DNA from: Paenibacillus sp. FSL H8-0332
GTDB taxonomy: Bacteria; Bacillota; Bacilli; Paenibacillales; Paenibacillaceae
DNA: 64,000 nt
Direction: 5' to 3'
NCBI RefSeq assembly: GCF_037963835.1
Contig: NZ_CP150145.1
Coordinates: forward strand, 1,240,001-1,304,000
The translations under genes and the position numbers were made by a program. This document shows positions 1 through 11,709 of this stretch, piece by piece. The notes below the pieces were generated by a model. That model was not told the DNA's origin, made no database searches, and saw only the letters and a list, made by a program, of their open reading frames with translations. Every line of letters begins with the position of its first letter. The stretch's first letter is position 1.

Positions 1-2
1 TG

Positions 3-1244
3 TATTCTTTTCTTGAAAAGAAGAGGTACAAATTTAACGTCAAGAATGTTCTTTTGAGCAGGGAAATCAATTTTATTAATGGTATTTTAACTGAACGGGA
101 TAATGTCAAAGAATTAAAAGTCTTTGCGTTAGGAAGATACTTTCAGGAAAGGTGGAGTCAGAAATATTTAGAATATACTAAAGGGATAAATAATTTGGAC
201 AAGGAACAAAGTAGATCGAGAATGATCTTAGATACAATTAATTCAGTTTTTTACATATTATTCGCGGTTTTTCTTGTTTATATAATAAAAAGAAACAAAA
301 ATATGCTTATCGGTAATTTTGTAATAGCTAATCAAGCTCTCATTAATACTCAAACTTCTTTAAGGCAATTGTCAAATTTTTTTTCTGAAACAAAAGGAAA
401 TGTACTATTTTTGAATGACTATTTTGAATTTTTGAATATTCCTATTAATGAGAAGAATATTATCGCTGACGAAAAGGTTGAATACAGGCAAGAAGCACCC
501 TATATCTGTTTCAAAAATGTTTATTTTAAATATAAGAATCAAGGCACATATACATTAAGAGACATCAATCTTTCAATTAATCAAGGTGAGAAGATTGCTA
601 TAATTGGCGAGAATGGTTCTGGAAAAAGTACTCTTCTCAAATGTTTAGCTGGTCTATACACGGAGACTGAAGGAGATATTCTTCTGGAGGGTAGAAAGAT
701 CCGTGAAATGCCTGAAGATGAGATTCAGGATAAATTCTCAGTTATTTTCCAGGATTTTATTAAGTACCCTTATTCTATAAAAGAAAATATTATGTTTGGA
801 AATATACAGAACTCAAATGATAGCGACATTATAGAGGCTGCTCAACACTCCAATATACATAGCTTCATTAATGGTTTACCTGATGGCTACGATACGTATT
901 TAGGTAACTATTTAAAGATTGGAATTGATTTTTCAGGGGGGCAATGGCAAAAATTAGCTATTTCACGTGCGTTGTTCAAGAATTCAGATATATTAATTCT
1001 TGATGAACCAACCTCATCATTAGATTCAAAATCGGAAATTGATATTTATAACCATTTATTCAATGTGATAGAAAATAAAACTATCATATTTGTCTCGCAC
1101 AGAATAGCTGCGGCCAGAAATGCGGATAAAATAATTATGATTAAAGACGGTGTAATTCTAGAAGAAGGCAATCATGAAGCACTATTAAATGCAAGAGGAG
1201 AGTACTATAAGCTTTATCATATGCAATTAAAGTACATCAACTAA
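3..1244 (+). CDS. ABC exporter, C-terminal part (partial, runs off the window start)
   Basis: The reading frame is open from the first bases of the window, so the gene starts upstream and most of its membrane domain is missing. What remains is the end of the transmembrane domain followed by a full ATPase domain: Walker A GENGSGKST (about 606-632), signature FSGGQ (about 930), Walker B ILILDEPTSSLD (about 990-1025) and the switch histidine in VSHR. This is the layout of a half-size type I exporter of the MsbA/LanT kind. No peptidase domain can be seen because the N terminus is absent. It is followed after 24 bases by a thioredoxin-like protein and then a cysteine-rich peptide, so peptide export is the likely job. 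Base composition is much more AT-rich than the sugar and kinase genes later in the window. The internal TTG at 54 is not the true start. Confidence 0.88.
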   Translation, partial: YSFLEKKRYKFNVKNVLLSREINFINGILTERDNVKELKVFALGRYFQERWSQKYLEYTKGINNLDKEQSRSRMILDTINSVFYILFAVFLVYIIKRNKNMLIGNFVIANQALINTQTSLRQLSNFFSETKGNVLFLNDYFEFLNIPINEKNIIADEKVEYRQEAPYICFKNVYFKYKNQGTYTLRDINLSINQGEKIAIIGENGSGKSTLLKCLAGLYTETEGDILLEGRKIREMPEDEIQDKFSVIFQDFIKYPYSIKENIMFGNIQNSNDSDIIEAAQHSNIHSFINGLPDGYDTYLGNYLKIGIDFSGGQWQKLAISRALFKNSDILILDEPTSSLDSKSEIDIYNHLFNVIENKTIIFVSHRIAAARNADKIIMIKDGVILEEGNHEALLNARGEYYKLYHMQLKYIN

Positions 1245-1268
1245 TGTCATTTTTTCAAGGAGAAAACC

Positions 1269-1787
1269 ATGAATAATTTTTTGTTGATCTCTAACATAAT
1301 TCTATGGGTTGTTGTGTTGATTGTAATCATATTGATGTATTTCTTAATAAGAACGATAGCTTCATTTGTGGACAAGTTTACGGATAAAATCCCTTCTACA
1401 TCCGATTTAGCCGGAATAAAAACGGGGGACTTAATTCCAAAGTTTAAAGCTAAAAATCAAAGAAATGAAATTATTCTATCCAGCAATTATTACGGTAAAA
1501 AATTGGTGTTTTTAAGCGACGAATGTGGAACATGTGTAGAAGTCTTGAAACGTATGAGTTTGTATACCAATCTCAATGATTTCCTTGTTATCAAATCAAT
1601 TTCATTTGGAGATAGTTTAAGTGATATAGAATATCCAATTTCAATTATCAGATCTAAAAAGATTATTAAATTATTTGGTGTAGTAAAAGTGCCTACAATT
1701 ATGACTGTAAATGATGCCGGAAGAGTAAGTGGCATTGATGAACTAACACACATGGATAATTTAGTATCTCTTCTTAGGTTCTCATAA
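1269..1787 (+). CDS. membrane-anchored thioredoxin-like (TlpA/MauD-type) protein
   Basis: The 172-aa protein has one N-terminal membrane segment (residues about 5-28) and then a thioredoxin-like domain with an active-site CGTC motif (Cys86 and Cys89) and a cis-Pro region KVPT near residue 140. The topology places the thiol domain outside the membrane. Proteins of this type oxidise, reduce or isomerise disulfides of exported proteins. An AAGGAG site sits 5-8 bases before the ATG. It lies between a partial ABC exporter and a small peptide with eight cysteines, which suggests that it acts on that peptide's disulfides. The direction of the redox reaction cannot be read from the sequence. Confidence 0.8.
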   Translation: MNNFLLISNIILWVVVLIVIILMYFLIRTIASFVDKFTDKIPSTSDLAGIKTGDLIPKFKAKNQRNEIILSSNYYGKKLVFLSDECGTCVEVLKRMSLYTNLNDFLVIKSISFGDSLSDIEYPISIIRSKKIIKLFGVVKVPTIMTVNDAGRVSGIDELTHMDNLVSLLRFS

Positions 1788-1819
1788 TTTAATATGCTGA
1801 AAGGAGGTGAAGAAACGTA

Positions 1820-1846
1820 TGGATAAGAAACTTTGGATTACATAAA
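1820..1846 (+). other. eight-codon mini-ORF behind a perfect ribosome-binding site
   Basis: AAAGGAGGTGA at 1801-1811, a near-perfect match to the anti-Shine-Dalgarno sequence, is followed eight bases later by ATG and an ORF reading MDKKLWIT then TAA. It sits just upstream of the cysteine-rich peptide gene. It could be a leader peptide controlling translation or transcription of that gene, or the start of a decayed second peptide gene. A real peptide product is not demonstrated. Confidence 0.35.
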
Positions 1847-1905
1847 TTTGTGAATTGAAGATATTAAGTAGTTAAAAAAACTTAAAAAAGGATGAGATGA
1901 TTATT

Positions 1906-2103
1906 ATGAGTATGTTATCCAAAGCTTTGGGAATTCAACCGAGGGTAGCAATTTGTTCTTGTACTGTTACAAAAAATCTCTGTAAAACAAGTTATTTGAC
2001 TTGTGATGGTTATACCAATTTCAAGCACAAATCCAGTGTTCAAGTAGATTGCACTACAGGTGAGGAATGTTCAAGTTGGAGAATTGAAGGATGTTGCTAT
2101 TAA
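1906..2103 (+). CDS. cysteine-rich small peptide, candidate disulfide-rich bacteriocin
   Basis: The peptide is 65 aa if started at the ATG at 1906 (AAGGATGAG about 10 bases upstream), or 68 aa from the ATG at 1897, which is too close to that site. Eight cysteines fall at residues 17, 19, 26, 33, 49, 55, 63 and 64, in the pattern CxC, C, C, C, C, CC, ending in CCY. The first 15 residues are cysteine-free and could be a leader, but there is no clear GG site or classical signal peptide. The even cysteine number and the thioredoxin-like neighbour favour a disulfide-knotted bacteriocin. The CxC start faintly recalls the defensin-like laterosporulins. No lanthipeptide, sactipeptide or YcaO enzyme lies within view, although genes upstream are not visible. 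Confidence 0.6.
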   Translation: MSMLSKALGIQPRVAICSCTVTKNLCKTSYLTCDGYTNFKHKSSVQVDCTTGEECSSWRIEGCCY

Positions 2104-2160
2104 TTTTGGTAGTAGGCTGGGTATTATAGCTTAGTTATACGAAGCTCTTTGATCATAGGG

Positions 2161-2187
2161 CCCTTAGGTGTCATTCATGCCTAAGGG
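2161..2187 (+). terminator. hairpin between peptide gene and transporter genes (weak terminator or attenuator)
   Basis: CCCTTAGG at 2161-2168 is perfectly repeated as CCTAAGGG at 2180-2187 with an 11-base loop. Only a poor T run follows, so it may allow partial read-through and give more peptide than transporter transcript. Confidence 0.4.
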
Positions 2188-2230
2188 TCAGTTCCATTTT
2201 GTATTAAACCTAATGATAAGAGGTGCAAAA

Positions 2231-2929
2231 ATGACCATTATACTTCAAGATGTGAATAAATCCTACAAAGGGAAAGGGATTGAGACACAAATTTTGCATA
2301 ATATTAATGCTACGTTTGACCGTAACGATCTATCGGTGATCGTAGGCGCATCAGGCTCAGGAAAATCAACTCTTTTAAATTTAATTGGTACATTAGATAG
2401 CCCTACTTTAGGAAAGATAGAATTCGATTGCATTGACATTTCTACATTAAAAGGAAAACAAATGGCGGATTTTCGCTTTGATAATATAGGTTTTATATTT
2501 CAACAATTCAATTTAATTCCTTCGTTAACGGCAATTGAAAATGTATGCTCGCCGTTCTTCGGCAGGCGTACATTAACTGCTTTTAAAAAAAGGGCGATGG
2601 ATTTACTAGAAATAATGGGTATTCCATCTAAAGCTAATTTTATGCCATCCCAATTATCCGGCGGCGAACAGCAGAGAGTGGCGATTGCCCGTGCTCTAGT
2701 AAACGAACCTAGTTGGTTACTAGCTGATGAACCAACCGGCAACTTGGATTCCAAGAACAGTGAAATTTTTTATCAAACTCTACATCATATAAAATCAAAC
2801 CTTGGCTGCGGAATAATTGTTGTAACTCATGATGCCGTACTTGCAAGCAAGGGGGATTGTGTCATTGAAATCAAGGACGGCCGAATAATTGATCAAGAAC
2901 GGGATGTCGTGGGAGCTCCGCTATGTTGA
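2231..2929 (+). CDS. MacB/LolD-type ABC transporter ATP-binding protein
   Basis: The 232-aa ATPase carries Walker [10 protein letters not shown], the Q-loop in FIFQQFNL, signature LSGGEQQR and Walker [11 protein letters not shown], the form typical of ATPases that pair with FtsX-type permeases. The ATG at 2231 is chosen because GAGGTG lies at the proper distance and the protein then starts at the usual family position; a longer GTG start at 2168 lies inside the upstream hairpin. Its end overlaps the start of the permease gene by seven bases, so the two are translationally coupled. MacB-type transporters are mechanotransmitters that export peptides or move lipoproteins and often give self-protection against peptide antibiotics. 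Confidence 0.92.
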   Translation: MTIILQDVNKSYKGKGIETQILHNINATFDRNDLSVIVGASGSGKSTLLNLIGTLDSPTLGKIEFDCIDISTLKGKQMADFRFDNIGFIFQQFNLIPSLTAIENVCSPFFGRRTLTAFKKRAMDLLEIMGIPSKANFMPSQLSGGEQQRVAIARALVNEPSWLLADEPTGNLDSKNSEIFYQTLHHIKSNLGCGIIVVTHDAVLASKGDCVIEIKDGRIIDQERDVVGAPLC

Positions 2930-5900
2930 GAACATTATTTTCATTTTGGCGTTACTATAAAGAAAGATTGTTGACTATACTTGTAGGACTATTAATTGTA
3001 AGTTCAGGCTTAGGTTTCTTAACAGGGCTATCAGAATCTAATAAAGGTACGGTAGTATCAACCTTACAAAATAAATGGAAAGTTTCCTATCATATTCTCG
3101 TTCGCCCTGTTGGAACAACGATAACAGATCCACTGAATCAATTATTGGAACCGAATATTCAATCAGGCATTGCCAATGGAATTACAATGGATCAATGGGA
3201 ACAAATAAAACAAATCTCTGACATTGAGATCGCAGCTCCGCTTTCTATTGTTGGTTACAGACCACTAATATTCAAGTTGAACGCAGAGGCAGGGCTTGAT
3301 GAATATGGGATTTACCGTGTTCATCAAGAGGTTATTGCAGACAATGGTATGCAGCAACAGTTAGTATCATCAGAAAATCACTATATAGCTTACGGTCCTT
3401 GGGAAGGAGATGATGCATTCACAGAATACGGTGTCTCTGTCTCAGGTCTTAATAATTCTAAAGCCCAATTTGCTGAAGATAATGTGTTATTGGTGGGTAT
3501 CGACCCTTCCGAAGAAAATAAATTGGTCGGCCTTGATCAAGCCTTGGTTTCTCTTCCACAGGGCCAGAGCAGATACTTTAACAACACTGATTACTCCAAG
3601 ATGGAACAAGAAGATCATTATAAAGTGATCCATTTGCCTATTTTGCTCAGCAATGGAAGTTTGGCAAAGAAGACGTATACCTACAAATATGAGAAGCTGA
3701 ACCTGCCCTTTAATGATAATCAAAAAGCAGTGTCCACCATGCAGAGGATTAAGGAAATGGGGGGCAAAAATTATTTGGATGATGTCTCGGCATCTTCGCA
3801 AATCATGCATTCCTATACATCGGACCAGTTGCTTCCACAGATGATCTCAAGCCTGTTTGATGCGGAATTGCAGTTACAGCCAGCAAGAACCTTTCAAAAA
3901 CCGATGCCGCTCTTATATAATGCAGTACTTTCTCCATATAAAGATAGATGGGAGAATGCTTACGAACTGAAAAGTTATACAACAAACGACGAAATGGTCC
4001 AACAATCTTTCCCTGAGTTCTATCGTTCTTATGAAACACCCGTTGATTCCAAGACTAAAGCAGCGTCTAATCATTTTATGTTAATACCTAATTACATCGG
4101 TATATATGATAGTTCCAAGCTTCAAATCAAAAGTGATATTGATCAGCAATTTCCTATGGACACCTACAATTCTCCCATAGCAAAAGCTGTGCTCGACCCC
4201 AAAGGCAGGCCTATAAACCCGCCGGTCACAATTCGTTCCATTAATAACCCGCTCGGATTTATGAGTAATCCACCTATGATGATGACTACTATTGAGGCTG
4301 CTTCGCAGATTATCGGTGAGCAACCTATATCTGTAATTCGCGTAAAAGTGACAGGTATTGATAAAGTTAATGATCAAAATTATAAAAAAATTGAAAAAAT
4401 TGCCTCAGAGATTCGGGAGAAAACCGGATTACTAACAGATATAACTTTTGCTTCGGCCCCGGAGCCTGTAATCATCCATGTTCCAACCAGCAAAACTCAG
4501 ACAAAACTTGGGTGGATCGAAGAGTATTGGATTAAGCTTGGAACGAGTATAACTTTACTAAATGAAGTCACAGCCGGTTTCTCGGGCATGGTGGTTCTAA
4601 TCCTTCTTGTGGCCCTTATATATGTATTTGTCAGCAATACAATATCTTTTCTTGTACGTAAGAAGGAAATCGCGATTTTGCTTTGTTTAGGCTGGAGAAC
4701 AGGCCAAATACGAAGAATGCTTCTGCTGGAAGCCATAATCCTCGGTTTGTTTGCATCTCTTGTAATATGGAGTATACAGGGATACTTTATCTTCTTCCAG
4801 GAGCGGGATGTTTCCATTGTTAAATTCATATGCATTGGACTCAGTGGCATGTTCATCTACATAATTGGTGCTGTAGCACCGCTAGTTATGGTCAATACAA
4901 TCCGGCCGATATCAGCTATTCATTCCGGAGAACACTCTGAAGCTTCGAGGCGAGTGATTCCAGTACGGGGCCTGTTCGGGCTTGCGCTGGCTTACTTCAA
5001 TGGAAGATTAAAGAGGAATCTGCTCTCCGTACTCTCTATGACTCTTCCGACAGTTCTTTTAACGTTCTTTATATTTGTAACCGTACGCCTCAAAGGAACT
5101 TTTTATTCATCTTGGTTTGGGCAGTATGTTGTGGCAAAGGTCGGGGTTCTTCACTATATTACAATAGGAATAACATTATTCATTGCTATACTAACCATAT
5201 CAGAAATTATATGGCAGAATATATCTGAGAGAAAAGATGAAATATCCATACTAAAAGCCTTAGGCTGGAGAAATGGTAATATTCGCAGATTAATTTGGTT
5301 GGAGGGGACTTTAACGGGGGCAATATCCGGTATCGTATCGTTTCTCATCAGTCTTGTTGTAATTATTATCATTTACCGAAAGTTCCCTGCATCTGAATTA
5401 ATCGAATTAACCCCTGCGCTAGTTGTTCCGTTGGTAGGAGGTTTGTTAAGTTCAATTATCCCTGCTGAGAGAATTGTACATATGTTAACTAAGCCTGGGG
5501 TGATGCAAGCTAATGAAGGGCCGAGTCTATGGAGTAAAATAATGAGTGGGGCAATCGTACTGAGCAGTTTATTTTTTCTCTTGATAACTGTTTTTACAGC
5601 GATACATGTAATTGGAAGGGGAATAACGACACAGCCAATTTATACAGATACTGCGGATGTAACTCAAAAAATAAAGGAAGAGCCCTCAACTCAAATAACG
5701 AATGAAAACCGGGCTGAATACCATTTACAGTTAACAATGAATGAGCAGAAGACCTTTAGTGTAGACGCCAAGATTACTGTTTCGAATCTGTCGTCAGACG
5801 ATTGGAATCAGCTTGTCTTCTACATGATTCCAAATGTTTTTACACAAAAAGATGACTTGAAGGTTTTTAAAGCAGATGCTTACTTTTCAATTGAAAAAGT

Positions 5901-6957
5901 GTTGGTTAACGGAATTGTGGCTGAGTATTCCCTAGTGGGAGATACGCTGCAAGTATCTTTATCGGGACAATTACATCCTGGTGTCGCGGCAGACGTACAG
6001 ATATTGTATAATTTCAGGGTTCCACAAGAAGGAATTCGTCTTACTCAAATTGAGGAATCCTTTGTACTGGCACAATGGTATCCAATGCTGGCGACTTATC
6101 AAAATAGTGCGTGGAATAAGAAGCCTTACGATTCTAAGGTAGAATCTTATTTTACTGATTTTAGTGACTTTTATGTAAATTACTCCCTTCCTGGAGAATA
6201 TCAGATCATAAGTTCAGCAGATTCAGATCCATTAGCCCCTGTTACAAGCGGAAGCATTGAAGCTAAGCGAATCAAGGAAATGACGATTATTCTTTCGAGA
6301 AAATTGTCCATGATAAGTGATAACATCGAGGGTATTAATGTAAGGGTATGGGGGGATGAGAATAAAGGTGTAACAGAGCAGTTAATGAAAGAATCACTGG
6401 AAAAGGCTGTTAATGCATTGGGATACTTCCAAACCGAAATAGGAGGTTATCCTCATAAACAAATAGATATATTTCTTGGGGGAAAACTATCAATGGAGTA
6501 CCCGGGTCTGGTAACCGTCTATCCAAATGGTCATTGGGAGCATTCGCTTGTGCATGAACTGGCGCATCAGTGGTTCTATGGTGTGGTCAGCAATGATCCT
6601 TACATCGAAGGTTATTTGGATGAAGGCATGGCCGAACTAGCGACCTCCTTATATTTGAATGATTTTACGTTTTCTGAAGATTTTGAGAAGTTGAGGGAGG
6701 GGAAAGTAAAGTATTCCAATTTACCATTGAGTGATTATAGTGCTGGAGAAACAGGTGTGTATCTCTATTCTCAGCCTGTGCTAAAAATGAAAAGCCTGTT
6801 CTGCAAATATGACGTTGATGGGATGAACTTTTTGAAGGATTATTTTGAGTTTTTCCAATACAAGCAAGTAACCACACAAGAGTTTGTTAACTTTACGGTT
6901 GATTATTTTAAAATGCAAGACAAAACTTTTTTTGAACAGTGGCTTGATTTGAGATAG
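2923..6957 (+). CDS. FtsX-type ABC permease fused to an M1-family metallopeptidase
   Basis: This 1344-aa protein joins two modules. Residues 1 to about 890 are a long FtsX/MacB-type permease: an N-terminal membrane segment (about 15-35), a large extracytoplasmic domain, a block of membrane helices near 545-665, a second block near 700-860 and a final helix near 870-895. From about 915 to the end is an M1 (gluzincin) peptidase: a beta-rich N-terminal part, a MEYPG motif in place of the usual GAMEN exopeptidase loop, and a complete zinc site HELAH at 1211-1215 with the third ligand Glu1234 eighteen residues on. The topology places the peptidase outside the cell. ABC-2-type permeases fused to M1 domains are known, mostly in Bacteroidetes; an FtsX-type fusion beside a bacteriocin-like peptide suggests extracellular trimming of the exported peptide or destruction of an attacking one. 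Coupled to the ATPase gene by a seven-base overlap. Confidence 0.88.
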   Translation: MLRTLFSFWRYYKERLLTILVGLLIVSSGLGFLTGLSESNKGTVVSTLQNKWKVSYHILVRPVGTTITDPLNQLLEPNIQSGIANGITMDQWEQIKQISDIEIAAPLSIVGYRPLIFKLNAEAGLDEYGIYRVHQEVIADNGMQQQLVSSENHYIAYGPWEGDDAFTEYGVSVSGLNNSKAQFAEDNVLLVGIDPSEENKLVGLDQALVSLPQGQSRYFNNTDYSKMEQEDHYKVIHLPILLSNGSLAKKTYTYKYEKLNLPFNDNQKAVSTMQRIKEMGGKNYLDDVSASSQIMHSYTSDQLLPQMISSLFDAELQLQPARTFQKPMPLLYNAVLSPYKDRWENAYELKSYTTNDEMVQQSFPEFYRSYETPVDSKTKAASNHFMLIPNYIGIYDSSKLQIKSDIDQQFPMDTYNSPIAKAVLDPKGRPINPPVTIRSINNPLGFMSNPPMMMTTIEAASQIIGEQPISVIRVKVTGIDKVNDQNYKKIEKIASEIREKTGLLTDITFASAPEPVIIHVPTSKTQTKLGWIEEYWIKLGTSITLLNEVTAGFSGMVVLILLVALIYVFVSNTISFLVRKKEIAILLCLGWRTGQIRRMLLLEAIILGLFASLVIWSIQGYFIFFQERDVSIVKFICIGLSGMFIYIIGAVAPLVMVNTIRPISAIHSGEHSEASRRVIPVRGLFGLALAYFNGRLKRNLLSVLSMTLPTVLLTFFIFVTVRLKGTFYSSWFGQYVVAKVGVLHYITIGITLFIAILTISEIIWQNISERKDEISILKALGWRNGNIRRLIWLEGTLTGAISGIVSFLISLVVIIIIYRKFPASELIELTPALVVPLVGGLLSSIIPAERIVHMLTKPGVMQANEGPSLWSKIMSGAIVLSSLFFLLITVFTAIHVIGRGITTQPIYTDTADVTQKIKEEPSTQITNENRAEYHLQLTMNEQKTFSVDAKITVSNLSSDDWNQLVFYMIPNVFTQKDDLKVFKADAYFSIEKVLVNGIVAEYSLVGDTLQVSLSGQLHPGVAADVQILYNFRVPQEGIRLTQIEESFVLAQWYPMLATYQNSAWNKKPYDSKVESYFTDFSDFYVNYSLPGEYQIISSADSDPLAPVTSGSIEAKRIKEMTIILSRKLSMISDNIEGINVRVWGDENKGVTEQLMKESLEKAVNALGYFQTEIGGYPHKQIDIFLGGKLSMEYPGLVTVYPNGHWEHSLVHELAHQWFYGVVSNDPYIEGYLDEGMAELATSLYLNDFTFSEDFEKLREGKVKYSNLPLSDYSAGETGVYLYSQPVLKMKSLFCKYDVDGMNFLKDYFEFFQYKQVTTQEFVNFTVDYFKMQDKTFFEQWLDLR

Positions 6958-6984
6958 GGAAAATTAAAATAGCGGAACTTTCGT

Positions 6985-7516
6985 TGCTTTTTTACATCGC
7001 ATCGTGTCCACAACCTCAAGAAATTCGACAACACCGGCGAAGACATGGAGGACCTGATCTCCATCGGCACGATTGGGCTGATCAAGGCCATCGAGAGCTA
7101 CCGCCCGAACAAGGGCACGAAGCTGGCTACTTTTGCCGCCCGTTGTATCGAGAATGAAATCCTGATGCACCTCCGGTCGCTGAAAAAAACCCGCAAAGAC
7201 GTATCCCTGCACGATCGGAACGGATAAGGAAGGCAACGAGATCACCCTGATCGATATCCTAGGCTCTGAAGCGGATGATGTGATTAAGGAAGTTGATTTG
7301 AAGATTGAGAAGAGCAAGATTTATCGTAACCTGGACATTCTGGATGACCGGGAGAAGGAAGTCGTGGTCGGGCGTTTCGGCCTGGACACTGGCGGGGAAG
7401 AGCGGACGCAGCGTGAGATCGCGAAGGAGCTGGGGATCTCACGGAGTTATGTGTCGCGGATTGAGAAGAGGGCGCTGATGAAGCTGTATCATGAGTTTTA
7501 TAAGGTGAAGCGATGA
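6985..7516 (+). pseudogene. sigK: sigK-like sporulation sigma factor remnant (5' truncated and frameshifted)
   Basis: Two reading frames together match the C-terminal two thirds of the mother-cell sigma factor SigK. The first (to 7227) holds the region 2 sequence [20 protein letters not shown] and [16 protein letters not shown]; the second (from about 7232) holds [17 protein letters not shown] and the region 4 helix-turn-helix [19 protein letters not shown]. The first frame runs into a stop after SLHDRNG. Compared with the usual family text ([12 protein letters not shown]), the break fits loss of five bases, apparently one copy of a short CGATC repeat. The N-terminal region and start are missing, replaced from about 6985 by unrelated AT-rich DNA. 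GC content is much higher than the cassette just upstream. Further pieces of the same gene occur at 13.5 and 30.2-31.0 kb. Confidence 0.85.
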
Positions 7517-7536
7517 GAGAATAATCAATTTCTAAA

Positions 7537-7570
7537 GCAACTTGTCTGCGGATGAGTTGCCTTTTGTTGT
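7537..7570 (+). terminator. probable terminator after the sigK remnant
   Basis: GCAACT (7537-7542) pairs with AGTTGC (7555-7560) and is followed by CTTTTGTTGTT. A preceding AAA run could let it act for the opposing araC-type gene as well. The stem is only six base pairs. Confidence 0.45.
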
Positions 7571-7576
7571 TCAGAC

Positions 7577-8425
7577 TTAATTTTGAACAGGTTTTGTTTT
7601 ACGGATATATCGTCCTGGAGATACCCCTTCTGACTTCGTAAATTGTTTGGTGAATGAATATATATCCCCGTAACCCAGACTAACGGCTACGTGTTTGATG
7701 GGAAGTCCGGAGAGCAGCATCATTTTGGCCTGTCTCATTAAATGCTCAGTGTGGTATCGTTTAGGGGAAATCCCCGTAGTATCTTTGAAAAATTTTCGAA
7801 AGTTCTCGTAGCCCATATTCACGGCAGCAGCCACTTCCTGAATATCAAAGTGAATATCATTGGAGACACTAATCAGCTCGCAGGCTTTTGTTATTTTACT
7901 ATCATTTTCATTGCTATGAGCATTATGAATGCTACTGTGTAATCGGATAATCAAATCCTGAGACTTCATCAGCAGGGAGGGAAGACTTTCATCTGTTGCA
8001 CTTTTCAAGGCTTTCAGCAAGGAAACAAAATCAAAGAAAAAATCATTCGTATGCAGTGTCGATTGGACTTCCTTATCGGAATTAATAATTCCAAGTGTCT
8101 TTAAGTATGAATAGACAGGATACCCGACACTGATATAGAACTCGATCCAATTCCCATCTGGTTCAATTGCAGTAGTGTGCAAACGTTCAGGTAGACGTTG
8201 AACCAGATCACCTGCTTGCATAGGAGTAACGGTACCGTCCATAGAAATAAACGTTCCACTGCCTTGCAATACTACAAAACAGCTGTAATAGCCTATCTTA
8301 AAATCATATTGAGAACGCTCTGCTGATCTTTTTCGCATAAAGCCGCAAGATACAATCCCCTGATTAAAATCTTTGCCGATACAGCGGTAGATTACATCAT
8401 TTTCATTAATGTCTTCAAAATTCAT
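7577..8425 (-). CDS. AraC-family transcriptional regulator
   Basis: The 282-aa protein has an N-terminal cupin-like sensing domain (about 20-120, with the turn GTFISMDG and a PERLH segment) and a C-terminal pair of helix-turn-helix motifs (about 180-275) with the family pattern IQEVAAAVNMGYENFRKFFK and VSLGYGDIYSFTKQF. Its ATG follows TAGGAGTG at the usual distance. It is transcribed away from the beta-galactosidase gene, and the 118 bases between them must hold both promoters, so it very probably controls that gene in response to a sugar. The exact inducer is unknown. Confidence 0.9.
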   Translation of the reverse strand: MNFEDINENDVIYRCIGKDFNQGIVSCGFMRKRSAERSQYDFKIGYYSCFVVLQGSGTFISMDGTVTPMQAGDLVQRLPERLHTTAIEPDGNWIEFYISVGYPVYSYLKTLGIINSDKEVQSTLHTNDFFFDFVSLLKALKSATDESLPSLLMKSQDLIIRLHSSIHNAHSNENDSKITKACELISVSNDIHFDIQEVAAAVNMGYENFRKFFKDTTGISPKRYHTEHLMRQAKMMLLSGLPIKHVAVSLGYGDIYSFTKQFTKSEGVSPGRYIRKTKPVQN

Positions 8426-8519
8426 GTATTCACACTCCTACCAAAATGGATAAATGAAATACCATACTCAACATTTAATACAAGGGATTTTCCTTATATT
8501 ATAGGGGTATCTACATTGA

Positions 8520-11648
<3,129 letters not shown>

Positions 11649-11669
11649 GAAAAACTAATAGGGGTAATG

Positions 11670-11709
11670 GCCTGTAGGGATGAGAGAATAACGTCTCATC
11701 CCTGCAGGC
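11670..11709. terminator. bidirectional terminator between lacZ and nitronate monooxygenase genes
   Basis: GCCTGTAGGGATGAGA (11670-11685) pairs with TCTCATCCCTGCAGGC (11694-11709): sixteen pairs with one G-T. The right arm includes the stop codon of the gene on the minus strand, so the hairpin serves two convergent genes. Confidence 0.8.

Noticed and set aside
2168-2230. GTG start at 2168 for the MacB-type ATPase
   Set aside because: It lies within the hairpin and has no ribosome site, while the ATG at 2231 has one.
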